Shown: piece by piece, positions 41,505-49,465 of the stretch
How the letters are laid out: each line of letters begins with the position of its first letter
Numbering within the stretch: position 1 is the first letter of the stretch
Assembly: GCA_001771575.1 (NCBI GenBank)
Contig: MEUD01000001.1
Location: forward strand, 310,001 to 374,000
DNA from: a candidate division WOR-1 bacterium RIFOXYB2_FULL_45_9
GTDB taxonomy: Bacteria > Margulisbacteria > WOR-1 > O2-12-FULL-45-9 > XYB2-FULL-48-7
Length of the DNA stretch: 64,000 nt
Direction: 5' to 3'
Position numbers and translations under genes: made by a program
The notes under the pieces: model-generated
The model's database searches: none
The model's input: only the letters and a program-made list of their open reading frames with translations
Told to the model about the DNA's origin: nothing

Positions 41505-42457
41505 TCACCGCTTTATTGGGACCAAACGGGGCCGGCAAAAGCACTTACCTTCGCCAATTAATGGGTCTGGCGAACGGCAAGATTGAGCCAAGCATGACGA
41601 TGGTTTTTCAAGAGCCCCTCTTGTTTGATCTGACCGTGGCGGAAAATGTCGCCCTTGGATTGAAATTTCGCCGACAAAGAAAGATCAGCGCTCTGGTCGG
41701 GCAGGCGCTTGAATTATTTGGGATCGGGCATTTAAGAAATAGACGAGCGATCACTTTATCCGGCGGGGAGGCGCAAAAGGTCGCTTTGGCCCGCGCCTTA
41801 GTTATTGAGCCTAAGACCTTACTGCTCGATGAGCCATTCGCCAATTTGGACCAGACGTCGCAAATTGATTTCCGCCGGATGTTAAAGAAAGTTATTCTGC
41901 AAAGAGCGATCGAAACGATTTGGGTAACCCATAATAAAGCCGAAGCGCTGGTTGTTGCCGATCAAATAATGATCATGATCAACCGGGAGATCGTGCAAAC
42001 CGGGCAGCCTGAAGAAGTCCTCCAAAAACCAGCCACCAAAGAAGTGGCCGACTTTTTGGGGATTGAAAACATTTTCCATGGAGAAATTCGCGATAAAAAC
42101 GGTCAAAGTATATTTGAAAATGATCGGGTTTCTTTTGCCGCGGCGGCGGTGGAAAAAGCTGACGCCTGGGTCGTGGTCCACCCGGAAGATATCTTGCTTT
42201 CCCTTGAACCAACCAAGACCAGCGCCCGCAATTGCCTGCGCGGGACAGTCTTGGCCGTCGAACCGGCCGGGTTGATCTATCGGACTCAAATCAAAGCCGG
42301 GGAGATATTTATTGCCAACATTACCCGCGCTTCCGTCGAAGAGCTGGGGGTCGCTCCCGGCAAAGAACTCTATTTAACCTTTAAAGCAACGGCGGTTCAA
42401 ACATTAGATTCCCCTCTCCCAGAGGGACCTGCCTGCCGGCAGGCAGGGAGGGGTTAG
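41501..42457 (+). CDS. tupC: Tungstate ABC transporter, ATP-binding protein (compact N-terminus)
   Basis: Protein of 318 residues that powers uptake. Walker A GPNGAGKST is at residues 7-15, Q-loop FQEP at about 38-41, signature LSGGEAQKVALARAL, Walker B TLLLDEPFANLD and switch His in WVTHNKAEA. A C-terminal TOBE/Mop-like part (about 220-300) follows. Family members usually have about 30 residues before Walker A, including the A-loop aromatic; here there are six. The Walker A to Q-loop distance is also short. No earlier start codon is visible in the open upstream frame. The last 16 or so residues (SPLPEGPACRQAGRG) are encoded by a palindromic repeat. Confidence 0.9.
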   Translation: MITALLGPNGAGKSTYLRQLMGLANGKIEPSMTMVFQEPLLFDLTVAENVALGLKFRRQRKISALVGQALELFGIGHLRNRRAITLSGGEAQKVALARALVIEPKTLLLDEPFANLDQTSQIDFRRMLKKVILQRAIETIWVTHNKAEALVVADQIMIMINREIVQTGQPEEVLQKPATKEVADFLGIENIFHGEIRDKNGQSIFENDRVSFAAAAVEKADAWVVVHPEDILLSLEPTKTSARNCLRGTVLAVEPAGLIYRTQIKAGEIFIANITRASVEELGVAPGKELYLTFKATAVQTLDSPLPEGPACRQAGRG

Positions 42458-42467
42458 GGGTGAGGGT
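42409..42467. repeat. Palindromic interspersed repeat at the tupC/moeA junction
   Basis: The core CCTGCCTGCCGGCAGGCAGG (42428-42447) is a perfect inverted repeat, flanked by pyrimidine-rich CCCCTCTCCC on the left and GGGAGGGGTTAGGGGTGAGGG on the right. Such elements are scattered through many uncultured-bacterium genomes. Here it supplies the end of the tupC reading frame, its TAG stop (42455-42457) and the purine-rich stretch before the moeA ATG. Confidence 0.75.
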
Positions 42468-43643
42468 ATGATTAAAGCGACAAAAGCGCTGAATATTGTT
42501 CTTGGCCAGGTTTGTTCTTTGGGTTTGGAAACACTGCCAGTTTCTGCCGCGCTAGGTAGAGTTTTGGCGAAAAATATTTATTCTGACGTCAACATCCCGC
42601 CCTTTAACCGCTCGGCGATGGATGGTTTCGCGATTAATTCGAAAGATCCGGCGGAAGTCTTTGCTGTTATTGAAGATATTCCGGCCGGTAAAGTTCCCGG
42701 AAAAACGATCAAGTCTGGGGAATGCGCCCGGATCATGACCGGAGCGATGCTTCCTAAAGGAGCGGATCAAGTGATTAGGGTCGAAGACTCAATCAAGGAA
42801 CCAGCGAATAAAGTAAAAATGCGACGTTCAGTCGCGGGAAGAAAAAACGTTGCCCAACGCGGCGAAGATGTTAAAAAGGGTGAGTTAGTTCTCCGCTCCG
42901 GTACGTTGATTCGTCCGCAGGAAGTAGCCATGCTGGCTACGGTCGGCAAAACTAACGTCAAGGTTGTTCGTCTACCAAAAGTAGGAGTTATTTCAACCGG
43001 GTCGGAGCTGGTTGAACCAATATTTAAACCAACGACCGGTCAAATCCGCAATAGCAACGGTCCGATGCTCATTGCCCAGTTACAAAGGCTGGGGATCGAA
43101 GCGAATTATTTGGGGATCGCGAAAGATAATATCAAAGCGACAAAAGCGATGGTTGCCCAAGGTTTGAGGGAAAATGATATTTTAATTTTATCCGGCGGGG
43201 TTTCGGTCGGCGACTATGATTTTGTCAAAGAGGTATTGCAGGATTGCGGAGTCAAGATCATTTTTAATAAAGTCGCGATCAAACCAGGAAAACCGACCGT
43301 CTTTGGCACTAAGAGGAACAAACTGATCTTTGGCTTGCCGGGCAATCCGGTTTCGGTCTTAGTCGTCTTTGAGCTTTTTGTTGCTCCAGCCATCAGTAAA
43401 ATGATCGGGAAGGAGTCCCCTGAAGCATTTATCTCTTTGCCGTTAATTACTGATCATTCTTGTAAAAGTTCAAAAAGAGAACAATATCAGCCGGTTTTGA
43501 TCAAACAAGGCGGCGTTCAACCGATTGATTTTCACGGTTCAGCCCATATGTTTGCTTTAACAAAAGCAAACGCGATTATGAGGATAAAAAGTGGAACTAA
43601 TGAACTTAAAAAAGGAACTATTATCGATGTTAGACCAATTTAA
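42468..43643 (+). CDS. moeA: Molybdopterin molybdenumtransferase
   Basis: Protein of 391 residues that inserts molybdate or tungstate into adenylylated molybdopterin. Features in order: the N-terminal PPFNRSAMDGFA motif, the domain II segment GECARIMTGAMLPKGAD, the MogA-like catalytic domain with STGSELV, NSNGPML, LSGGVSVGDYDFVKE and GLPGNPVS, and a C-terminal beta domain. It follows tupC by 10 bases, and its ribosome-binding site appears to come from the palindromic repeat. It overlaps moaA by 17 bases. Confidence 0.94.
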   Translation: MIKATKALNIVLGQVCSLGLETLPVSAALGRVLAKNIYSDVNIPPFNRSAMDGFAINSKDPAEVFAVIEDIPAGKVPGKTIKSGECARIMTGAMLPKGADQVIRVEDSIKEPANKVKMRRSVAGRKNVAQRGEDVKKGELVLRSGTLIRPQEVAMLATVGKTNVKVVRLPKVGVISTGSELVEPIFKPTTGQIRNSNGPMLIAQLQRLGIEANYLGIAKDNIKATKAMVAQGLRENDILILSGGVSVGDYDFVKEVLQDCGVKIIFNKVAIKPGKPTVFGTKRNKLIFGLPGNPVSVLVVFELFVAPAISKMIGKESPEAFISLPLITDHSCKSSKREQYQPVLIKQGGVQPIDFHGSAHMFALTKANAIMRIKSGTNELKKGTIIDVRPI

Positions 43644-44427
43644 CCGGAATATTTATTATTTACGGATCGCGGTAACCGATAAGTGCAATCTCCGTTGTAC
43701 TTACTGCATGCCGGAAGAGGGAATAAAGTTAAAAGCACACAGCGATATTTTGAGCTTTGAAGAGATCGAAGAGGTGGTTAAAGCGGCGGTCAAGCTCGGT
43801 TTTTATAAATTCCGACTGACCGGCGGCGAACCGCTGGTCAGACGCGGGATAGTCGACCTGGCGCGCCAATTAGCGGCGATCCCCGGGGTCAAAACACTGG
43901 CGATGACGACCAATGGACTCTTGCTCCCCGAATACGCTCAAGGCTTGAAAGCGGCCGGGCTGACCCGGCTTAATATCAGCCTTGATTCGCTCCGGCCGGA
44001 GCGCTATCGCGAGATCACCCGCTGTGGCGATTTAAACCTAGCTTTGGCCGGGATCAAAGCGGCAAGGGACGCAGGCTTTACCGGAACAAAACTAAATAGC
44101 GTTCTGGTCGATAAATTTAACGATGATGAAAAGGAGTCGCTGGCCTCTTTTGCCGAAAAAAACGGGCTTAAGGCGCGTTTCATCAAGAAGATGGACCTGA
44201 AAAGCGGTGAGTTTTATAAAGTGGAAAACGGTGAGGGGGGTGATTGTTCGATCTGCAACCGGGTCCGCTTAACCGCCGATGGAAAACTGCGTCCCTGCCT
44301 TTTTTCTAATTATGAAGTTGATGTCCGATCTATGGGGGCCGAAGCGGCGCTCAAAGCAGTGATCAACAACAAACCGGCCAGAGGCGGTAAATCAAACAAC
44401 AGGGAGATGATAGAAATTGGGGGATAA
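43627..44427 (+). CDS. moaA: GTP 3',8-cyclase MoaA (compact form)
   Basis: Radical SAM enzyme for the first step of molybdopterin synthesis; 266 residues from ATG 43627, chosen because AAAAAAGGAA lies about nine bases upstream (43591 is an earlier in-frame start). SAM cluster Cys20, Cys24 and Cys27 (CNLRCTYC), LTGGEPLVRRG near 65-73, and the second cluster Cys207, Cys210 and Cys224 (CSICNRVRLTADG, CLF) are all present. The C-terminal double Gly (IEIGG) is kept. Typical MoaA has about 325-340 residues. The missing part is the segment between KARFIKKMD and the second cluster, so this is a reduced but apparently intact enzyme. Confidence 0.9.
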   Translation: MLDQFNRNIYYLRIAVTDKCNLRCTYCMPEEGIKLKAHSDILSFEEIEEVVKAAVKLGFYKFRLTGGEPLVRRGIVDLARQLAAIPGVKTLAMTTNGLLLPEYAQGLKAAGLTRLNISLDSLRPERYREITRCGDLNLALAGIKAARDAGFTGTKLNSVLVDKFNDDEKESLASFAEKNGLKARFIKKMDLKSGEFYKVENGEGGDCSICNRVRLTADGKLRPCLFSNYEVDVRSMGAEAALKAVINNKPARGGKSNNREMIEIGG

Positions 44428-44872
44428 GTTTTCTCACGTTGATCGAAAAGGGAAAGCGAAGATGGTCGATGTTGGAGATAAGCCGGACCAAAAAAGGATC
44501 GCGATCTCCAGAGGTTCGATAAGACTGGCCAAAGAAACGATCAGGCTGGTTAAAAATAATCAATTAAAAAAAGGGGACGTCTTAGCGGTCGCCAGGATCG
44601 CCGGGATCCAGGCGGCCAAGAAAACCAGCGGCTTGATCCCTCTTTGTCATCCGCTGGCCCTGACCAACATCTCCGTTGAGTGCGAGATCAAAGCGAATTC
44701 AATTGAGATAGAGGGGATGGTTGAATGTATCGGCAAAACCGGAGTTGAAATGGAAGCGTTAACGGCGGTTAGTGTCGCCGCCTTAACGATCTACGATATG
44801 TGCAAAGCGGTCGATAAAAAGATGGTCATAGGAGAAATATATTTATGCCACAAATCAAAGCAGTCTGTGTAA
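44417..44872 (+). CDS. moaC: Cyclic pyranopterin monophosphate synthase
   Basis: Protein of 151 residues that acts after MoaA. Conserved parts are FSHVDRKGKAKMVDVGDK, AGIQAAKKTSGLIPLCHPL, and GMVECIGKTGVEMEALTAVS with LTIYDMCKA. The start is TTG at 44417 inside the moaA 3' end, with GGGAG ten bases upstream. It overlaps the next gene by 28 bases. Confidence 0.94.
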   Translation: MGDKFSHVDRKGKAKMVDVGDKPDQKRIAISRGSIRLAKETIRLVKNNQLKKGDVLAVARIAGIQAAKKTSGLIPLCHPLALTNISVECEIKANSIEIEGMVECIGKTGVEMEALTAVSVAALTIYDMCKAVDKKMVIGEIYLCHKSKQSV

Positions 44873-45267
44873 ATTCGAGTCGGGGACAAAAGAGCGAGGT
44901 TCCAGAAATCACCTTGATCGAGGAGCTTGGAGTAAAAGGTGATTTTCACGCTAAAGGGGGGATCCGCCAGGTCAGTTTGCTGGCCAATGAATCGATCGAT
45001 AAAATGAAGGCTAAAGGACTCGATCTGGCCAACGGCGCTTTTGGGGAAAACATTGTTACCGAAGGAATTAACCTTTTAACCATAAATATTGGCCAACGAT
45101 TAATGATCGGCCAAACCATCCTTGAGGTCAGTAAAATTGGCAAAGAGTGCATAAAACGGTGTAACATATATTACCAGGTTGGGGATTGTATAATGCCAAG
45201 GGAAGGGATCTTTGTCAAAGTGATCAAAGGTGGGGCAATCAAAGCGGGAGATGAGATCAAACTATGA
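44845..45267 (+). CDS. MOSC-domain protein
   Basis: Protein of 140 residues consisting of a MOSC domain alone: GVKGDFHAKGGIRQVSLLA, GAFGENIVTEGINL, IGQTILEVSKIGKECIKRCN. MOSC domains bind or transfer sulfur at Mo centres, and small stand-alone ones often sit with moa/mog genes. Cys109 and Cys113 in KECIKRC (residues 108-113 approximately) are candidates for sulfur carriage. It overlaps mogA by four bases. The exact role is unknown. Confidence 0.88.
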   Translation: MPQIKAVCVNSSRGQKSEVPEITLIEELGVKGDFHAKGGIRQVSLLANESIDKMKAKGLDLANGAFGENIVTEGINLLTINIGQRLMIGQTILEVSKIGKECIKRCNIYYQVGDCIMPREGIFVKVIKGGAIKAGDEIKL

Positions 45268-45746
45268 AAATCGGGATAATCACGATCTCCGATAAAGGGT
45301 CAAAGGGAGTGCGGGTCGATTTGAGCGGACCAGCGATCAAAGAGACGATCAAGGCCGAGCTTTATGAATACGTTATTGTTCCGGATGAAATCGATGATAT
45401 TTCCGCTAAATTAATTGAGTTTATTGACCAAAAGAAGTGCGACCTGGTCCTGACGACCGGCGGGACCGGTCTTTCCCTACGCGACGTCACTCCCGAGGCG
45501 ACCCGCAAGATCCTTGATCGGGAAATCCCTGGGATCGCCGAAGCGATCCGCGGAGAATCGCTCAAGATCACTCAAAAAGCGATGTTATCAAGAGGGATCG
45601 CCGGTTCAAGAGGAAAAAGCTTGATCGTTAATCTCCCCGGAAGCCCCAAAGCGGTCAAGGAATGTCTGGCGATAATTTTGCCGGTTATTCCTCATGCCCT
45701 GGAAGTCTTAGAAAAAGGAAGCGCTGAATGCGGAGGTGAAAACTAA
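45264..45746 (+). CDS. mogA: Molybdopterin adenylyltransferase (MogA/MoaB family)
   Basis: Protein of 160 residues that adenylylates molybdopterin before metal insertion by MoeA. It has the family motifs ITISDKGSKG, TTGGTGLSLRDVTPEATR, PGIAEAIR and LIVNLPGSPKAVKECL. The PEAT-like and GGTG motifs place it in MogA/MoaB. It overlaps MOSC by four bases and shares an A with the next start (TAATG). Confidence 0.93.
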   Translation: MKIGIITISDKGSKGVRVDLSGPAIKETIKAELYEYVIVPDEIDDISAKLIEFIDQKKCDLVLTTGGTGLSLRDVTPEATRKILDREIPGIAEAIRGESLKITQKAMLSRGIAGSRGKSLIVNLPGSPKAVKECLAIILPVIPHALEVLEKGSAECGGEN

Positions 45747-46030
45747 TGGCCGATAAAGAGATTCAGATCGCGATCAACGACCAAATTGCCGGAGGGGTCT
45801 ACAGCAACCTAGCGGTGATTTCCCATAACGAGAATGAATTTGTTTTTGATTTTATCTTCGCTCATCCACCCAAAGGTCAGGTCAACGCCCGGGTGATCAT
45901 GTCGCCGGGACACGCCAGCCGTTTGCTTAAAGCGTTAGCGGAAAACATTAAGGTTTACGAGGCAAAAGAGGGGAAGATCAAAGAGGGACCGGAACCGCCG
46001 CCGTATGGGATTAAATTGTCCAATAATTAA
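45746..46030 (+). CDS. DUF3467 protein
   Basis: Protein of 94 residues matching the DUF3467 pattern: an ISHNENEFVFDFIFAHPPKG core, the VNARVIMSPGHASRLLKAL helix and NIKVYEAKEGKI. Function unknown. It is the last gene of the Mo/W operon, coupled to mogA by one shared base and followed by a strong palindrome. Such proteins occur with varied neighbours, so the position may reflect operon membership rather than a cofactor role. Confidence 0.85.
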   Translation: MADKEIQIAINDQIAGGVYSNLAVISHNENEFVFDFIFAHPPKGQVNARVIMSPGHASRLLKALAENIKVYEAKEGKIKEGPEPPPYGIKLSNN

Positions 46031-46034
46031 CGAC

Positions 46035-46062
46035 TTAACCGCGCACTTAAGTGCGCGGTTAA
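46035..46062. terminator. Candidate bidirectional terminator palindrome
   Basis: A perfect 28-base palindrome centred on TTAA with GCGCAC/GTGCGC arms, between the convergent DUF3467 and release-factor-like genes. It overlaps the latter's stop codon (46059-46061). No long T tract follows on either strand, so efficiency is uncertain. Confidence 0.55.
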
Positions 46063-46481
46063 AATAAATCTTTGAGGTTGATCTTGCGCGACTTCTTTTT
46101 CTGGCCGGTCAGTTTTTTTGTTTGCAGGATCTTTTCTTTGGCGCGTTTGGACCGTTTTCTCTTTTGACGCCTGACCTTTTCGATCGCCTGCCGGCGCGCG
46201 CTTTTTAACCCGCGGATCTTTTCATCGACCTTATCGGCCAGAAGTTTCCAGGCCCGGTAGCGGTTGAGTGATTGCGACCGTTCTTGGGTCATCTTGACTT
46301 CGATACCGGTCGGCTGATGTTTCAGATAAACGCCGCTGGAGACCTTATTGACATTCTGGCCGCCAGGGCCGCCAGAGCGGATAAACCGCTCTTCAACGTC
46401 AGCGTCATTGATTCCCAGCTGGACTAAACGTTGTTTAAGGGCGGCTTCTTTTTCCATTGAGACCGAGAAATTCCTATCCAT
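46059..46481 (-). CDS. Release-factor-like peptidyl-tRNA hydrolase (ArfB/RF-1 domain family)
   Basis: Protein of 140 residues with only the catalytic RF-1 domain: FIRSGGPGGQNVNKVSSGV contains the GGQ motif (40-42) that hydrolyses peptidyl-tRNA. A Lys/Arg-rich C-terminal tail (about 100-140) is typical of ArfB-like ribosome rescue factors that enter an empty mRNA channel. There is no stop-codon recognition domain. The -10 box TATAAT ends eight bases before the ATG, so the mRNA is predicted to be leaderless. Confidence 0.87.
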   Translation of the reverse strand: MDRNFSVSMEKEAALKQRLVQLGINDADVEERFIRSGGPGGQNVNKVSSGVYLKHQPTGIEVKMTQERSQSLNRYRAWKLLADKVDEKIRGLKSARRQAIEKVRRQKRKRSKRAKEKILQTKKLTGQKKKSRKINLKDLF

Positions 46482-46489
46482 GATCTTAA

Positions 46490-46495
46490 ATTATA
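46490..46495 (-). promoter_or_regulatory. -10 box of the release-factor-like gene (leaderless)
   Basis: On the minus strand TATAAT is followed by eight bases and then ATG (46481-46479), putting the expected transcript start at or next to the A of the ATG. No Shine-Dalgarno is present. The -35 region is poor. Confidence 0.55.
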
Positions 46496-46530
46496 CACCA
46501 TCCATGCGGCTGGAATACCCCGAGAGGCTG

Positions 46531-46539
46531 TGCTAAAAT
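46531..46539 (+). promoter_or_regulatory. Extended -10 promoter of dnaB (near leaderless)
   Basis: TGC-TAAAAT lies nine bases before ATG 46549. The predicted transcript starts within about three bases of the ATG, and no ribosome-binding site is visible. Confidence 0.5.
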
Positions 46540-46548
46540 TAACGGGTC

Positions 46549-47889
46549 ATGGCAGAAGATAAAATACCCCCGCAAAACCTGGCGGCCGAGCAATCGGTCC
46601 TTGGTTCAATGTTACTCGACAAGAACGCCGTTTTTCGCGCGGCTGAAGCCCTGGCGCCGGACAGTTTTTATCGCGACGCTCACCGCTACATCTTTGAGGC
46701 GATCCTGGTCCTTTTCGACAAAGGGGAACCGGTCGACCTGGTGACCGTCACCGAGACCCTGCGCAAATCCGGCAAGCTCGACGCGGTTGGTGGTTCGGTC
46801 TACGTGGCTGACCTGATCAATTCGGTCCCTACCGCCGCCAACGTAGACCATTACACCAAGATCGTCGAAGAAAAATATATCCTCCGCCGCTTGATCGAAT
46901 CAGGAACGTCGATTGTTGGAGAGGCTTTTTCCGATCCGCACCAAATTGACGACGTCCTTGATAACGCCGAAAAAATGATCTTCGATATCGCCATGCGCCA
47001 TTCGCGCGAAGGCTTTCACAAGATCGATTCGGTCATCAAAAACGTCCTCGATAAGATCGACAGCCTTTACGGCAAGAACCAGTCGATCACCGGCGTGCCG
47101 ACGGGTTACGCCGACCTCGACAACATGACCGCCGGTTTCCAAAATTCGGAATTGATCATCCTGGCGGCCAGGCCATCGGTCGGAAAAACCGCTTTTGCCC
47201 TTAATATCGCGCAGGACGTGGCGATCAGAAGCAAGATTCCGGTGGCGATCTTTTCGCTGGAAATGAGCAAAGAGTCGCTGGCCCAGAGGATGCTCTGCGC
47301 CGAAGCGGAGATCGAACAGCAAAAGCTTAAGACCGCCACCTTGTCGGACACCGGCTGGAAAAAATTGACCCGCGCCCTGGGCCGCCTTTCCGAGGCCCCC
47401 ATCTATATAGATGACAGCGCTTCCATGAGCTCAACCGAGATTCGGGCCAAGGCCCGCCGCCTCAAGCTGGAAAAAGGGCTTGGCCTTATCATAGTCGACT
47501 ACCTTCAGCTCATGCGGGGGAATAAATCACGGGTCGAAAACCGCGTACAGGAGATCTCCGAGATCGCCCGCTCTCTCAAGGTCATGGCCAGAGAGTTGGA
47601 ATGCCCGGTCGTCGCTCTCTCTCAGCTCTCCCGCGCCGTGGAACAGCGCCCCGACCGGATCCCCAGACTCTCCGACCTGCGCGAATCGGGCGAGATCGAG
47701 CAGACGGCCGACCTGGTCATGTTCATTCATCGGGACGATTATTACAATCCGCAATCGGAGCGGGGAAATATCGCCGAGATCATCATCGCCAAACAGCGCA
47801 ACGGCCCGGTCGGACAACTGGAACTTGTCTTCCGCAAAGAGATCGCCAAATTCGCCAGCAAAGAATCCAGGTATGAAGAAGTCGCTTAG
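46549..47889 (+). CDS. dnaB: Replicative DNA helicase DnaB
   Basis: Protein of 446 residues, the usual size. The N-terminal DnaB domain (PPQNLAAEQSVLGSMLLD, near residues 7-26) is followed by the RecA-like ATPase. Its Walker A ARPSVGKTAF is at about 206-215, with IPVAIFSLEMSKESLAQRM, Walker B LGLIIVDYLQLM, VVALSQLSR and DLRESGEIEQTADLVMFIHR. No intein. It unwinds DNA at the replication fork. The last codons overlap lptD by 17 bases. Confidence 0.97.
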   Translation: MAEDKIPPQNLAAEQSVLGSMLLDKNAVFRAAEALAPDSFYRDAHRYIFEAILVLFDKGEPVDLVTVTETLRKSGKLDAVGGSVYVADLINSVPTAANVDHYTKIVEEKYILRRLIESGTSIVGEAFSDPHQIDDVLDNAEKMIFDIAMRHSREGFHKIDSVIKNVLDKIDSLYGKNQSITGVPTGYADLDNMTAGFQNSELIILAARPSVGKTAFALNIAQDVAIRSKIPVAIFSLEMSKESLAQRMLCAEAEIEQQKLKTATLSDTGWKKLTRALGRLSEAPIYIDDSASMSSTEIRAKARRLKLEKGLGLIIVDYLQLMRGNKSRVENRVQEISEIARSLKVMARELECPVVALSQLSRAVEQRPDRIPRLSDLRESGEIEQTADLVMFIHRDDYYNPQSERGNIAEIIIAKQRNGPVGQLELVFRKEIAKFASKESRYEEVA

Positions 47890-49465
47890 CCTGCTGATCG
47901 GGCTAAGCTGTCTGGCCCTGCCGCTTTTTGCCCTACCCAATGATTTTGTTATCAACGCCGATAATATCTCTTACGCCAAGGAAGCGCAGATCGTCGACGC
48001 CAGCGGGTCCGTCGAAGTCGCCTATAAAGAAGTAATGATCACCGGCGATCGGCTTCTCTATGACGTTTCCGCCGAAACCGTCACCATGCGGGGATCTGTT
48101 GAGCTCTATTATCGTGATATCCACCTGAAATCGGGAGAGCTTTTTTATCAGGCGACCCGGGAGACGGTCGAAGCGAAAGATAATATTTATTTTCAATATG
48201 AAGGGATCAGCATGGAAGGGGAGAGCCTCGCCTATGAACTGCTGACCAGGACCGGACGGGCCAAAGAACTTTCGTTTAATTTTCGCGAGATTGATCTGAC
48301 CGGCGGGGAGGTCAACTTCAGTCCCGACACCTTTAATCTTCGGCGGGCAACCCTGACGACCTGTGACTACCAGAACCCTCACTATCACGTCAGCGCCGGA
48401 GAGATTGTCTTTTATCCGCGAAGCAGGTGGCTGGTCGCCTACTGGGGATATTTTTGGCTCGGATCTTTTCCGATCGTCCCGATGCCGACGTATATTTACG
48501 ACCTAAGCGCGCAAGAGCGGGGGAACAAGAATCTCCCCCCTTTCCCGCAGATCGGGGCCAATGAAGAGGATGGGTCTTATATCAACGAGACACTGGCCTG
48601 GCATTTGAGCCGCTATTTGTCAGGGACTTATTCGCTGGGTTATGCCGAACGAAAAGGACTGCAACTTGGATTTAACGCAAATTATCTGCTGACCGATGAG
48701 AATAAAGGGAACATTCGCTTGAACGACAACGGCAGTGACGGACGGTCAGGGGGGATTACGCACACTTATTCATTCGGCGAATACTCAACCGATAACGACA
48801 GACTCTCTTTTGGCCTGTTTACCGAACCGTCTGAATATCGTTTTTCCCTGGAAACCATCCTCTCTCATCGGGAAAGGATCAATTACCAGCGGGTCAGTTT
48901 TCTTCCCAACGTTCGTTTTTATTCCCGGGGACTTTCCATAATAGGTAAGGTGATAAAAGGGGACCTCGACCTTAGTGCCGGGATCGTTGACGAAGAGAAC
49001 AACCAAAGAGTTGGCCGCAACAGCGTCAACTTGAAATTGTTCGGTGAACTGCCGGAAAATTATCTTGGTTACGTAGTCCCATCGCTGGTCTACGATTGCG
49101 CCTACTATGCCGGCAGGGAGCGCTGGGAAAAACCGACGCTCAACCTTGAACTGATCAAAAAAGTTAATTCCCGCCTCGGGTTTAACGCCGGATTTTCCCA
49201 TTATTTGTTTGTTAACGGGACCTCGCCGTTCAATTACGAGCTCTATCGTTTCCGGGCGGCCGACCGGCTGATGGCCAGCGTCCTCTACGACCTGGACCGG
49301 ACCGCCGCAAAAATTTCCGCTTCTTATTTTCTCGACGATTGGACGCCGGAAGACGTAGATTATACTTTATTTTTGAAATTTCATTGTTATAATTTAGAGG
49401 TCACCTATCGTTCGATCCGGAAGGAGTTTCTCCTCGGTTTCAGCCTGACGCCGGGGAACCAATAA
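47873..49465 (+). CDS. lptD: LptD-like LPS-assembly outer-membrane protein
   Basis: Protein of 530 residues from ATG 47873, which begins a signal peptide (MKKSLSLLIGLSCLALPLFA); an in-frame start at 47825 lacks one. The N-terminal OstA/LptA-like jellyroll (about 22-160) has repeating strands such as FVINADNISYAKEAQIVDAS, VMITGDRLLYD, IHLKSGELFYQ. The rest is a reduced beta-barrel with FYPRSRWLVAYWGYFWLGSF and IPQ-like turns. It is shorter than the roughly 780-residue enterobacterial LptD but keeps the order. It indicates an LPS-bearing outer membrane. It shares one base with tmk. Confidence 0.85.
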   Translation: MKKSLSLLIGLSCLALPLFALPNDFVINADNISYAKEAQIVDASGSVEVAYKEVMITGDRLLYDVSAETVTMRGSVELYYRDIHLKSGELFYQATRETVEAKDNIYFQYEGISMEGESLAYELLTRTGRAKELSFNFREIDLTGGEVNFSPDTFNLRRATLTTCDYQNPHYHVSAGEIVFYPRSRWLVAYWGYFWLGSFPIVPMPTYIYDLSAQERGNKNLPPFPQIGANEEDGSYINETLAWHLSRYLSGTYSLGYAERKGLQLGFNANYLLTDENKGNIRLNDNGSDGRSGGITHTYSFGEYSTDNDRLSFGLFTEPSEYRFSLETILSHRERINYQRVSFLPNVRFYSRGLSIIGKVIKGDLDLSAGIVDEENNQRVGRNSVNLKLFGELPENYLGYVVPSLVYDCAYYAGRERWEKPTLNLELIKKVNSRLGFNAGFSHYLFVNGTSPFNYELYRFRAADRLMASVLYDLDRTAAKISASYFLDDWTPEDVDYTLFLKFHCYNLEVTYRSIRKEFLLGFSLTPGNQ

